The notes under the pieces are model-generated. The model made no database searches. It was not told the DNA's origin and saw only the letters and a program-made list of their open reading frames with translations. This document shows positions 50,972-59,105 of a stretch of 64,000 nucleotides of DNA, piece after piece. Origin of the DNA: JBARKJ01 sp963698885 (lineage in GTDB: Bacteria; Nitrospirota; JACRHJ01). Made by a program: the position numbers and the translations under genes. The stretch is taken from positions 62,001 to 126,000 of the forward strand of contig CAVOSJ010000004.1 of assembly GCA_963698885.1 (NCBI GenBank), in the 5' to 3' direction. The stretch's first letter is position 1. The number at the start of each line of letters is the position of its first letter.

Positions 50972-53100
50972 TCTCCGAGAACCTCTCTTCGCTCTCTTAC
51001 AGACTGGAGCGCGTCATCGAAATGCCTGTCTGTCACTTTAAACTCTACTCCCAGGTTGATATGCTCCCGGATTGCCGACATGGAAGCCGTCCGGCAGATA
51101 AACTCTATATCCGAACCGGACATCCCGTCCGTCTCCTCGGCGAGCCTCTCAAAGTCTATGTCCGCGCCGAGCAGTTTGCCCCTTGTGTGTATTTTAAAAA
51201 TCTCGCGCCTTGCCTTCTCGTCTGGCGGACGGAGTTCCATTAGGAGGTCGAACCTGCCGCTCCTCAAAAGCGCAGGGTCTATAATATCGATCCTGTTCGT
51301 TGCTGCCAGGACCATGACGCCTTTCAGCTCCTCTATTCCGTCCATCTCGGTAAGGAACTGGCTTATAACCCGCTCGGTGACGTGGGCGTCGGTCCCGGTC
51401 AGGCCCCTTATCGGGACAACGCTGTCTATCTCATCTATAAACAGGATGGTGGGCGAGGCCTGCTTTGCCAGTTTAAATATCTCCCTGATGCCCCTCTCGC
51501 TTTCCCCGACATACTTCGATATAAGGCTTGGCCCCTTGATGGATATGAAGTTGACCCCGCTCTCCGTGGCGACCGCCTTTGCAATCAGGGTCTTGCCTAC
51601 ACCCGGGGCGCCGTAGAGCAGGATGCCCTTTGCGGGTTTCGTGTTGCTCGTGCGGAATACGTCCGGATATTTCAGCGGCCACTCGACCGCCTCCTTTAGC
51701 GCCTGTTTTACATCATCCAGGTTTCCGACATCGTCCCACCTGACATCTGGCACCTCGGCGAAGACCTCCCTTATGGCGGACGGCTCGACCTCCTTCATCG
51801 CCTCGAGAAAGTTGTCCATGGTGACGTGAAGCGCCATAAGGGTCTCGTAGGGGATCTCCGCGTTCTCGAAATCGATCTCGGGTATTATCTTCCTGAAAGC
51901 GGACATCGCCGCCTCCCTTGCAAGCGCTTCTAAGTCGGCGCCGACGAAACCGTGCGTGATCTCGGCGATCTTGTCGAGGCTTACGTCTTCGGCAAGGGGC
52001 ATACCCCTTGTGTGGACGTGCAGTATTTCGAGACGTCCGTTCTTGTCGGGTATCGGGACCGATATCTCCCTGTCGAACCTGCCGGGCCTCCTAAGGGCGG
52101 GGTCGAGCATGTTGGGTATGTTGGTCGCGCCGATAACAATAAGCTGCCCGCGCGACTCAAGCCCGTCAAGCAAAGATAGCAGCTGGGCAACCACCCTCCG
52201 CTCGACCTGCTTTTCACCGCCCATCTCTTCCCTCTTCGGGGCAATGGCGTCGATCTCGTCGATGAATATTATGGCGGGGGCGTTTTTTTGCGCATCCTCG
52301 AAAACCGCTCTCAGGCGGCCTTCGCTCTCGCCATAAAACTTGCCCATAATCTCAGGGCCGCTTATGTGCGTGAAGTAGGCCTCGGTCTCGTTGGCAACCG
52401 AACGGGCTATGAGTGTCTTGCCGGTCCCCGGAGGCCCATAGAGCAGCACGCCCTTCGGGGCGCCTATCCCCAGCCGTTCGAATACCTCGGGATACCTGAG
52501 GGGTAGCTCTATCATCTCCCTTATCCTGTGTATCTGGGGCTGTAGCCCGCCTATGTCCTCGTAAGATATGCGCGAAGCTTTCGTCTCTCCCTCCGCCTCC
52601 ATGTTAATCACGGTGGCCGGAGCGATCAGCACAAAACCGTCAGGAGCCGTGTCTACCACCTTATAATCGCTGGACCTTGCCCCGAAGAGGCGCGCCCTGA
52701 CCCTGTCTCCCGTGACAAGTGGAAGCCCTTCCATCAGGGCTCCGATGTATTTGACGTCTCTTTCCTTCGGGTGGGCGCCAGAAACGCTCAAGGGTTTCAG
52801 TGTTATCCGGCGTGCCGGTTTGGCGTCCGCCTTGCCGATCCTTATCTTTTCGTCAAGACCGATCTGCGCGTTTTCCCTTGTGATGCCGTCTATCTGGATA
52901 AGCGCCTTCCCACGGTCTTCGGAAAAACACGGCATCGCCTTTGCGGGGGTTGCCCTTTTCCCGGTTACCTCCACGATCTCGCCGACCTTGACCCCGATTT
53001 TTTCCATGTCCTCCGGGTCCATCCTCGCTATATTCCTGCCGACGTCCTTCTGATGGACCTCCCTGGCTTTCAGAACGACCGTTCCTTCTCCGTTTGGCAT
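50968..53100 (-). CDS. Cdc48/VAT-type double AAA+ ATPase
   Basis: This 710-residue protein has the Cdc48 layout: N-terminal double-psi-barrel domain (about 1-175), D1 with Walker A GPPGTGKT at 222-229 and Walker B 'IIFIDEIDAIAPKRE', and D2 with 'GAPGVGKT' (about 495) and 'ILFIDEIDSVVPIRG'. The 'SRH'-type arginine fingers are present in both. Cdc48-family proteins unfold or remodel complexes. In bacteria they are found in some gas vesicle clusters; the role is not established. Start at 53100 behind GAGGGTGCGGA; a longer frame to 53142 is not used. Confidence 0.9.
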   Translation of the reverse strand: MPNGEGTVVLKAREVHQKDVGRNIARMDPEDMEKIGVKVGEIVEVTGKRATPAKAMPCFSEDRGKALIQIDGITRENAQIGLDEKIRIGKADAKPARRITLKPLSVSGAHPKERDVKYIGALMEGLPLVTGDRVRARLFGARSSDYKVVDTAPDGFVLIAPATVINMEAEGETKASRISYEDIGGLQPQIHRIREMIELPLRYPEVFERLGIGAPKGVLLYGPPGTGKTLIARSVANETEAYFTHISGPEIMGKFYGESEGRLRAVFEDAQKNAPAIIFIDEIDAIAPKREEMGGEKQVERRVVAQLLSLLDGLESRGQLIVIGATNIPNMLDPALRRPGRFDREISVPIPDKNGRLEILHVHTRGMPLAEDVSLDKIAEITHGFVGADLEALAREAAMSAFRKIIPEIDFENAEIPYETLMALHVTMDNFLEAMKEVEPSAIREVFAEVPDVRWDDVGNLDDVKQALKEAVEWPLKYPDVFRTSNTKPAKGILLYGAPGVGKTLIAKAVATESGVNFISIKGPSLISKYVGESERGIREIFKLAKQASPTILFIDEIDSVVPIRGLTGTDAHVTERVISQFLTEMDGIEELKGVMVLAATNRIDIIDPALLRSGRFDLLMELRPPDEKARREIFKIHTRGKLLGADIDFERLAEETDGMSGSDIEFICRTASMSAIREHINLGVEFKVTDRHFDDALQSVRERREVLGE

Positions 53101-53119
53101 TTCCGCACCCTCTCTGTTT

Positions 53120-54061
53120 TTAACCGAATATCCACTTCTCAACGGCAGTCAACGCCTCCACGCCTTTTATTTCATGCGGCTGAAGCGGAATTACCGTTAT
53201 ACCCGCCTCCGCGAATTTTTCCTTTATCGCTTTTATGTATCCTTCCTGGTTCTGCCTTCTTGAATTGCAAAAGCTGCATCCGGTACCGCTCGGGATTACG
53301 TTATTTATGATCACCTGTCTGGATTTTATCCCATAGCCGCGCAGGCTTTTCATCAGCCTTTCCGTTTCCCTTACCGCCATATCCTCCGGGATGGTCACGG
53401 CTATGAACTCGCAGCGGCTCTGGTCCTTAAGGAGGCCTTCTATCCTGTTAACCGTTTTTTTCATGTCTACCATGAGCTCGTCAAAACTGTCAGGCCTGTA
53501 TTCCCCGGAAAATCTTGTCACCATGTACCGATGCTTCCACTTCATCTTCGCCATCGCCTTTATCCAGTCGTCCAGCAGGCCTGGAAGGGTGATAAGCCTC
53601 AATGCGTGGCCTGTAGGCGCCGTGTCAACGATATATTTGTCAAACTTTTCTTCAGCGATGAGGTCCATGATCGTAGAAAACCCCATGACCTCGTCAATAC
53701 CCGGTATGGGAAGTTCGAGCAGGTATTCGATGTCCTCCTCGTCCAGAAACGTGCTTGTCGATAACCCTGCCCTCAACTCATCGTGATACCTGGCCTTGAA
53801 GTCCAGAAGGGCCTTCTCCGCATTTATCTCGACGGCGCTTAACCTTTCCACGCCTTCTACACTGGCAGGCATGTCCCCTATTTTCCTGCCAAGGCTGTCC
53901 GACAAGGAATGGGCGGGGTCGGTGGATATCAGTACCGTGTTTAATCCCGACTTAGCCAGGTACAGCCCCACGGATGCCGCGCAGGTAGTCTTTCCTACCC
54001 CTCCTTTCCCACCGAAAAGGATCAGCTTCAAGGAAGGAGCGAGGAGCCCTGTCAACGCCAT
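53120..54061 (-). CDS. Get3/ArsA-type ATPase
   Basis: The 313-residue protein has the deviant P-loop GGKGGVGKTT (residues 18-27 approx.), the 'DTAPTGHALRLITLPG' switch I segment, the 'STDPAHSLSDSL' motif and a zinc-type Cys pair in 'CSFCNSRR'. It has a single ATPase domain, so it resembles Get3 or a half ArsA. Get3 carries hydrophobic tail-anchored proteins. GvpA is small and hydrophobic, so a role as a carrier for it is a sensible guess. No ars genes are near. It sits between gvpH and the Cdc48 gene. Confidence 0.88.
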   Translation of the reverse strand: MALTGLLAPSLKLILFGGKGGVGKTTCAASVGLYLAKSGLNTVLISTDPAHSLSDSLGRKIGDMPASVEGVERLSAVEINAEKALLDFKARYHDELRAGLSTSTFLDEEDIEYLLELPIPGIDEVMGFSTIMDLIAEEKFDKYIVDTAPTGHALRLITLPGLLDDWIKAMAKMKWKHRYMVTRFSGEYRPDSFDELMVDMKKTVNRIEGLLKDQSRCEFIAVTIPEDMAVRETERLMKSLRGYGIKSRQVIINNVIPSGTGCSFCNSRRQNQEGYIKAIKEKFAEAGITVIPLQPHEIKGVEALTAVEKWIFG

Positions 54062-54595
54062 CTATTTTTTGATCCTTACTTCGAGGATTCCGTTTGTGTA
54101 AGTCGAAGATAGATTCTCTTGGCGCAATTTTACGGGGAGGAGCACCTCTTTTCTATACCCCCTCGTCTTCCCTTTTGCGGAGACTTCCAGGATGTCACCG
54201 GTTACATGGAGCGTTATGCTTTCCTCCTGGACGCCGGGTATTTCGGCTATAACCAGCACCTCGTCTTGTTCGTCAAAGATGTCAGTCAAGGGTTCTCTCT
54301 CTTCTTCGACAATGGGCCCTTCCGGGGTTTTTTTGATGTTCCCGAACGTCTCCACGACAGGCTTGCCGCCCACTGCGGTCTTGACCGAGAAACCGTAGAC
54401 CCCTTTCATGCCCTCTTTCAGGCGTCCCAAATCTATCTCACCCTCTTTTTTTTTCTCGCCGCCCGCCTCCTTGACCTGCTCGGCAAGCTCTATCAGCCGT
54501 TCCAACCCCTTGAACAAGCCCCCGGTTTTCAGGTTCAGACCCCCTATACCGATGTCTATATCCGGCCCCGTTTCTTTTTTATTCTTTTCGGCCAT
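54062..54595 (-). CDS. gvpH: gas vesicle protein GvpH, Hsp20-like
   Basis: The 177-residue protein has a charged N-terminal half ('LNLKTGGLFKGLERLIELAEQ') and a C-terminal alpha-crystallin domain ('EPLTDIFDEQDEVLVIAEIPGVQEESITLHVTGDILEVSAKG' in outline). The arrangement matches GvpH. Hsp20-type proteins hold hydrophobic clients. The stop abuts the start of the Get3-like gene. Confidence 0.88.
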   Translation of the reverse strand: MAEKNKKETGPDIDIGIGGLNLKTGGLFKGLERLIELAEQVKEAGGEKKKEGEIDLGRLKEGMKGVYGFSVKTAVGGKPVVETFGNIKKTPEGPIVEEEREPLTDIFDEQDEVLVIAEIPGVQEESITLHVTGDILEVSAKGKTRGYRKEVLLPVKLRQENLSSTYTNGILEVRIKK

Positions 54596-54628
54596 CTCCC
54601 ACCTCTTATGTTAAAGCGCCGGCACGGG

Positions 54629-54949
54629 TCAATAGTTCACGCGCATTATTTTAAGGCTCCTTGCAGGGGCGTCCTTTTTTATCCCCGTGTCTGCCACAGG
54701 CCTTTCATGCCTCATGGACGAGCCTTCCAGGTTTGTTATCGCATCCTCGATGTCCTGCAGGCGTTTTTGGATGGCGATTCTGCGCCTGTCCAGGACGGAC
54801 GCCTCCTTTTCTGAGCGCTCCTTCTCTTTTTTCAGCATATAGAGTTCCAGATGCATGGAACTTGCGGGCCTGGGCATGGCACGCTTGTATAAACTCCGCA
54901 TGCCCCTTACGTCCCTGTTCCCGTTGATATCAATTATGCCCTTGAACAT
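54629..54949 (-). CDS. small coiled-coil protein of the gas vesicle cluster
   Basis: This 106-residue protein has a short basic N-terminus and a coiled-coil ('LYMLKKEKERSEKEASVLDRRRIAIQKRLQDIEDAITNLE' in outline, about residues 36-75). No family is recognised. It sits between gvpN and gvpH, 16 and 33 bases from its neighbours, so it belongs to the operon. The coil suggests a structural or bridging role. Confidence 0.6.
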   Translation of the reverse strand: MFKGIIDINGNRDVRGMRSLYKRAMPRPASSMHLELYMLKKEKERSEKEASVLDRRRIAIQKRLQDIEDAITNLEGSSMRHERPVADTGIKKDAPARSLKIMRVNY

Positions 54950-54965
54950 GGCCCCCTCCCTGGCT

Positions 54966-55880
54966 TCATGCGCACATCGCGTCTATTAATCCCCTGACGG
55001 TGTCCTTCACTCTGTTCTGGTTTGTCTTCGTCCCCAGCCTGCTTGTTTCCGAGGCAAGGATGTCCTGGCAGATCTGCACGAAGTCGTTGTTGTTTCTGTC
55101 TGGATGGATGTTCCTGACCGCAATAGTTTTTGCGATCATGATGCAGCCCCGGATTGTGGGGGAGAATTCACATATGCCTTTCTCGCGGAGGCCCCTGACG
55201 ACGTTCACGATCTTTTCCGCATCTTCTCTGGGCAGCTTGGACTTCGCAATTGTTATCTCAACCTCCGATTCCTGGTCGAAGTTATCGAGGTCCATCGTCA
55301 CCATCCTGTCCCGGAGCGCATCCTGGCTTTTGTGCACGCCCGCATATTCCTCCGGGTTGGATGTGAATATGGCCGTGAAGTCCGGGGCAACCTTCAGATA
55401 CTGTTCTTCTCCGCGCCCGGCGGGCAGGTCGAGCATCCTTTCTCCTAATATTGAAAGCAGTATATTGTTCGCCTCAGGTCTTGAGCGTGTGAATTCGTCG
55501 TAGATCAATGTGAAACCGTGTTTGCACGCTACTGTGAGGCGATTATCAACCCATTGCTTTGTCATGTCCGTTTCCGTCTTGAACACCCGCGAGACAAAGC
55601 GGTCAACCACTTTTCTGTATTTGTAACCGTACTCTCCGCCCACCAGGTCGGAGGTCTTGAATTCCTCATCCCCGTGGAGAAGCACCGCAGGCCTGCCTAT
55701 CTTACTGGCTACATGCATTGCGAGGGTCGTCTTGCCGCAACCGGACAGTCCCCTGAAATGAACTGGGAAACCCGCGCTTATATAGGAGAGCGCCCGGTTG
55801 ACTACGTCTTTCACATGTTCCGTCTCAACAAAGTCAGGCATGGGACACGGCTCAATAACCTTAGTCATCTCGTCTATCAT
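54966..55880 (-). CDS. gvpN: gas vesicle protein GvpN, AAA+ ATPase
   Basis: GvpN is a MoxR-type AAA+ ATPase needed for growth of vesicles. The 304-residue protein has Walker A GLSGCGKTT (about 44-52), 'HGDEEFKTSDLVGGEYGY', Walker B 'FTLIYDEFTRSRPEANN' and sensor 1 'FTAIFTSNPEEYAGVHKS'. It overlaps the preceding coiled-coil gene by one base. The frame is intact. Confidence 0.93.
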   Translation of the reverse strand: MIDEMTKVIEPCPMPDFVETEHVKDVVNRALSYISAGFPVHFRGLSGCGKTTLAMHVASKIGRPAVLLHGDEEFKTSDLVGGEYGYKYRKVVDRFVSRVFKTETDMTKQWVDNRLTVACKHGFTLIYDEFTRSRPEANNILLSILGERMLDLPAGRGEEQYLKVAPDFTAIFTSNPEEYAGVHKSQDALRDRMVTMDLDNFDQESEVEITIAKSKLPREDAEKIVNVVRGLREKGICEFSPTIRGCIMIAKTIAVRNIHPDRNNNDFVQICQDILASETSRLGTKTNQNRVKDTVRGLIDAMCA

Positions 55881-56287
55881 CAGGCGGCCTTCCTACGGAA
55901 AGCGCCACCCCTTTTTTGGGACATCTTGATGGTGAAGTTCTTCCAGCGATCCGCTGTATGCCGGCGGTCATCCCTGAACGCGTTAAACTCCGAAGTGAAC
56001 TCCGCAAACATGTCCTTTAACTCGTTATGCCTCTCCTTCTGGAGGTCTCTGACCTGGTTGTGGAACGATTTGAATTCCTGCAACCTGTTGGCCTCGGCCT
56101 CTTTCAGGTTTTTTCTTATCGTCATGGCATTGTTCCTGATTGTCCCCGCAATTTCGGCCTGTTCCTTGTCGAAGGTCTCAAGCATGCCGACAGTCTTTTT
56201 TGCTATGTTATTGACGCCCTCTTTCCTGTCGTCAAAAGAAGCAGTCAAATCCCCGCAGAACCTTTCCATATCGGATAACATTGACAT
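55880..56287 (-). CDS. helical protein of the gas vesicle cluster, possible GvpC analogue
   Basis: This 135-residue protein is predicted to be almost all alpha-helix with heptad-like spacing ('VGMLETFDKEQAEIAGTIRNNAMTIRKNLKEAEANRLQEFKSF' in outline) and a basic C-terminus. I find no cyanobacterial-type 33-residue repeat. Its position just after gvpA and before gvpN is where some clusters keep GvpC, so it could coat or stiffen the shell. This is inference from position and shape. Confidence 0.6.
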   Translation of the reverse strand: MSMLSDMERFCGDLTASFDDRKEGVNNIAKKTVGMLETFDKEQAEIAGTIRNNAMTIRKNLKEAEANRLQEFKSFHNQVRDLQKERHNELKDMFAEFTSEFNAFRDDRRHTADRWKNFTIKMSQKRGGAFRRKAA

Positions 56288-56335
56288 GGCACATCTCCTT
56301 CCTTATAAGTGTTTAACGTCCCTGCGCCTCTTTTC

Positions 56336-56896
56336 TTATGCTCGCATCCGAGGCTGTTCGGGAATCCCGTCTTTCAGGGCCTGCCACTGCTGAATGTTCC
56401 TCAGGGTCTCCTTGACTTCCCCATGGCTCAGTTTATCGCCCTTGTCCAGGAGGTTCCTTAACGCTCGCGTCATCTCTTCGCACTCGCCCCTTATGGCATT
56501 CAGCCTCGACGTGATATCCTCCTCGCGTATATTAAGGCTTTTCTGGATGTAGCCGACCGCCTCGCGCACCCCCGGCAGCCCTTTATCCAGAAGCGTCTTC
56601 TTTAGTGTTTTTGCAGCGTCTTTCTGCTCCTCTATATATGTGCTCAGGAGACCCCTTGCCTGTCTTCTGCGTCCATCATGCCACGCGAAGATATCCTTCA
56701 CCATGCTGTCGAAGTCCCTCTTTCTAAGAGAACTGCCAGCGGACAGGATCTCCTTGAGTTGGTATTCCATCCTGTCCCGCTCCGCCTTGGAATCGTCGAG
56801 TATACGGTACAGGTTGTCCACGATATTTTCGACCGCCCTTATCCTTTGCTCATATGAAGAGATGATTCCATTAACGATATTTTTCATGTCAACCAA
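56336..56896 (-). CDS. helical protein of the gas vesicle cluster
   Basis: This 186-residue protein is strongly helical and coiled-coil ('IVNGIISSYEQRIRAVENIVDNLYRILDDSKAERDRMEYQLKEIL' in outline). The start is likely ATG (MVDMKNIV) or the second Met at 4. It is the first gene after gvpA. It has an acidic and basic mixed surface and no cysteine except one near residue 138. The name is unknown; some clusters have a similar protein named GvpV, but I cannot claim this. Confidence 0.6.
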   Translation of the reverse strand: MVDMKNIVNGIISSYEQRIRAVENIVDNLYRILDDSKAERDRMEYQLKEILSAGSSLRKRDFDSMVKDIFAWHDGRRRQARGLLSTYIEEQKDAAKTLKKTLLDKGLPGVREAVGYIQKSLNIREEDITSRLNAIRGECEEMTRALRNLLDKGDKLSHGEVKETLRNIQQWQALKDGIPEQPRMRA

Positions 56897-56930
56897 AATT
56901 GCCGTACTCCCTTCGCCGCAGCGGGTCGAT

Positions 56931-56968
56931 TTTTGGCAGGACGCGCTCTAAGAGGACGCCTGGCAAAA
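56931..56968. repeat. imperfect inverted repeat between gvpA and next gene
   Basis: TTTTGGCAGG (56931-56940) and CCTGGCAAAA (56959-56968) can pair with one mismatch. No T run follows on the minus strand, so it is not a classic terminator; it may protect or process the abundant gvpA mRNA. Confidence 0.4.
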
Positions 56969-56984
56969 GAACCCTTTTTTTAAC

Positions 56985-57197
56985 CTACGCTGAAGCAGCC
57001 GTCGCTGTCAGGCCTATCGCCTCCGCGTATTTGAGATATGTCTCCACAGATGCGACAACAACCCTGGCCTCTATAGCCAGAAGTTCGATGCCGACGAGAG
57101 ACACGCGCACCCAAGCGTCTATTACGACGCCCTTGTCAAGTATCCTGTCGATTACGTCGACAAGACTTGAAGATCCTATCGCCTTTTCTACCGCCAT
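56985..57197 (-). CDS. gvpA: major gas vesicle structural protein GvpA
   Basis: GvpA forms the ribs of the protein shell. The 70-residue protein matches the conserved sequence almost residue for residue: 'SSLVDVIDRILDKGVVIDAWVRVSLVGIELLAIEARVVVASVETYLKYAEAIGLT' in outline, with helix-strand-strand-helix. The start at 57197 follows the near-perfect ribosome site AGGAGGTGAT. An open frame to 57248 would put non-homologous residues in front. It is the first gene of the operon, behind a strong promoter. Confidence 0.96.
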   Translation of the reverse strand: MAVEKAIGSSSLVDVIDRILDKGVVIDAWVRVSLVGIELLAIEARVVVASVETYLKYAEAIGLTATAASA

Positions 57198-57226
57198 GTT
57201 TATCACCTCCTCCCTGTCGTGGAATT

Positions 57227-57241
57227 GCCGCTTCAAGCGGC
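57227..57241. promoter_or_regulatory. leader hairpin of gvpA
   Basis: GCCGCTT and AAGCGGC form a 7-bp palindrome around a single C, in the 5' leader just ahead of the strong ribosome site of gvpA. It may protect the mRNA end. Confidence 0.45.
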
Positions 57242-57272
57242 CACTCAAACAATTAAGTAATTTACTTTTTAT

Positions 57273-57301
57273 AGACTACACCGCATTCGGCATTTTGTCA
57301 A
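57273..57301 (-). promoter_or_regulatory. sigma-70-type promoter of the gas vesicle operon
   Basis: A perfect TTGACA (57296-57301) is followed after 17 bases by TAGTCT (57273-57278) on the minus strand. Transcription would start near 57266, about 70 bases ahead of gvpA. Confidence 0.65.
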
Positions 57302-57417
57302 TGTTGGCGGATTAATGATTCAACGAGCTTTGTGCTTTAATTTCAGATAGTTGAGTTGAAGAGATTCGGATTTGGATGGGATGAGCGGAAAAAAAATTGT
57401 TAGGCCGGAAAAGAAAA

Positions 57418-58951
57418 TTAAATCAGCTTTCGGTCAAGGCTCCTGTACTGGATAGCTTCGGCGACGTCCGGCGCCTGTATCGTCTCCCGGTTATCAAGGT
57501 CCGCAATCGTACGGGCGACTTTTATGATCCGGTTATACGCTCGCGCTGAAAGGCCGAGGCGCTCCACGGCGTGTTCAAGCAGGGAGTGAGTCTTGTCGTC
57601 AACCGCGCAGAAGCGTTTTAAATGGCGGGGCTTCATCTGGGAGTTGCAGTAGATGCCATCCTCGCTGAGCCTTTTTACCTGTATGTCACGCGCCTTGTTC
57701 ACTCTGCCCCGGACCCTTTCCGAGCTTTCCCCCGGACGGTCGTCCGAGAGGTCCCGGTACTTCACGGACGGGACTTCCACGTGCAGGTCTATCCTGTCCA
57801 GCAGAGGGCCCGACACCCGCGCCCGGTAGCGCTGTATCTGGTTGGGCGAGCAGGTGCACTGGTGGGTTAAGTCCGTATAGAACCCGCAGGGGCAGGGGTT
57901 CATAGCCGCGACAAGCATGAAGGAAGCGGGAAAGGTTATGGACGCCGTTGCGCGCGATATCGTCACCTGCCTGTCCTCCAGCGGCTGGCGGAGCACCTCA
58001 AGGGCATTCCTGTGGAACTCCGGCAGCTCGTCTAAAAAGAGCACCCCGTTGTGCGAGAGGCTCACCTCGCCGGGCTTGGGATATGCGCCGCCCCCGATAA
58101 GACCGGCGTCCGATATGGTATGGTGCGGGCTGCGAAATGGCCGGGTAGCCACCAGCGGCCTGTCCGACGGGATAAGCCCGACCACGCTATGGACCTTAGT
58201 AGTCTCGATTGCCTCATTGAAGCCCATTTCCGGGCAGGACCGTGACAAGCCTTTTGGCGAGCATGGTCTTTCCGGAGCCGGGCGGACCTATCATAAGTAC
58301 GTTATGCCCGCCCGCCGCCGCTATCTCCAGCGCCCTTTTTACATGCTCCTGGCCCTTTACCTCCGAGAAGTCCTCCAGGTACCGGGAGTTCTCCTGGAAC
58401 AGGCGGGATGTATCCATTTTAAATTTTTCGAGCTGACTACCCTCCCGGAAGAACTCCACCACGGAGGCCAGGTCCTTCGCCCCGAATACGTCTATCCCGC
58501 CGACGACCGCCGCCTCCCTGGCATTCTCATAGGGCAGCACCAGCCCTTTAAAACCCTCCGCGGCGGCCTTTACCGCCATCGGGAGCGCGCCCCGCACCGG
58601 CTTTATCCGCCCGTCCAAAGACAATTCACCGACTATCATATATCCCGTAAGCTTGTCCTGCTCAAGAAGCCCTTCCGATGCGATAATCCCCAGCGCAATG
58701 GGAAGGTCGAAAGCGGAACCCTCCTTCTTGATGTTCGCCGGGGCCAGGTTTATCACTATCTGCTTAAGCGGGAATTCGAAGCCGTTATTCTTAAGCGCGG
58801 CGCGTACCCGGTCCTTGCTCTCTTTGACGGCCGCGTCGGGGAGTCCCACTGTGGCGAAATAAGGAAGCCCCCTGGCCGTGACGTCCACCTCCACGTCCAC
58901 GACGTAAGCGTCTATCCCCATTACCGCGCTGGAAGTTATCTTCGAGAGCAA
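57418..58951 (-). CDS. comM: Mg-chelatase-like AAA+ protein ComM/YifB (frameshifted)
   Basis: ComM is a AAA+ helicase for branch migration in natural transformation. The N-terminal part ('LSKITSSAVMGIDAYVVDVEVDV' in outline) has the Lon-like fold, then Walker A GPPGSGKT. The C-terminal part has Walker B 'GVLFLDELPEFHRN' and the Zn-type Cys 'NPCPCGFYTDLTHQCTCSP'. The frame breaks at 58230-58231. Removing one base there joins 'KRLVTVLPEMGFNEAIETTKVHSV' and gives 510 residues, the expected length. The start is a TTG at 58951, since TATAAT lies 30 bases upstream and AAAGGTG just before it. Confidence 0.9.
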
Positions 58952-58980
58952 ATTAGCACCTTTTAATGAAAAATTAAGCA

Positions 58981-59011
58981 ATTATACTCGTAAGACGAGA
59001 GCAAACAGCAA
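58981..59011 (-). promoter_or_regulatory. promoter of comM
   Basis: TATAAT (58981-58986) on the minus strand with TTGCTG (59006-59011) 19 bases upstream. The start near 58974 supports the TTG start of comM at 58951. Spacing is slightly long. Confidence 0.45.
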
Positions 59012-59033
59012 GCCATTTATATCCGGAAAAGGT

Positions 59034-59062
59034 TTGACTTGCAATTTTTAATTATATAAAAT
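59034..59062 (+). promoter_or_regulatory. sigma-70-type promoter of the HEAT/HD-GYP genes
   Basis: TTGACT (59034-59039) and TAAAAT (59057-59062) with a 17-base spacer, in the gap between divergent genes, about 45 bases ahead of the start at 59106. Confidence 0.6.
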
Positions 59063-59105
59063 ACGGTACTGCGATTTTTAAGCAGTCGAACCCAAGAAAG
59101 GCACG

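Noticed and set aside
53120..54061. Arsenite pump ATPase ArsA
   Set aside because: There is no arsB, arsD or arsR nearby, the protein has one ATPase domain, and it is embedded in the gas vesicle operon. Get3-like is the better reading.
7577..58951. Programmed +1 frameshifting in ten genes
   Set aside because: The sites share no slippery codon, stop codon context or stimulatory structure, and they fall in unrelated families where frameshifting is unknown. An insertion error explains all of them.
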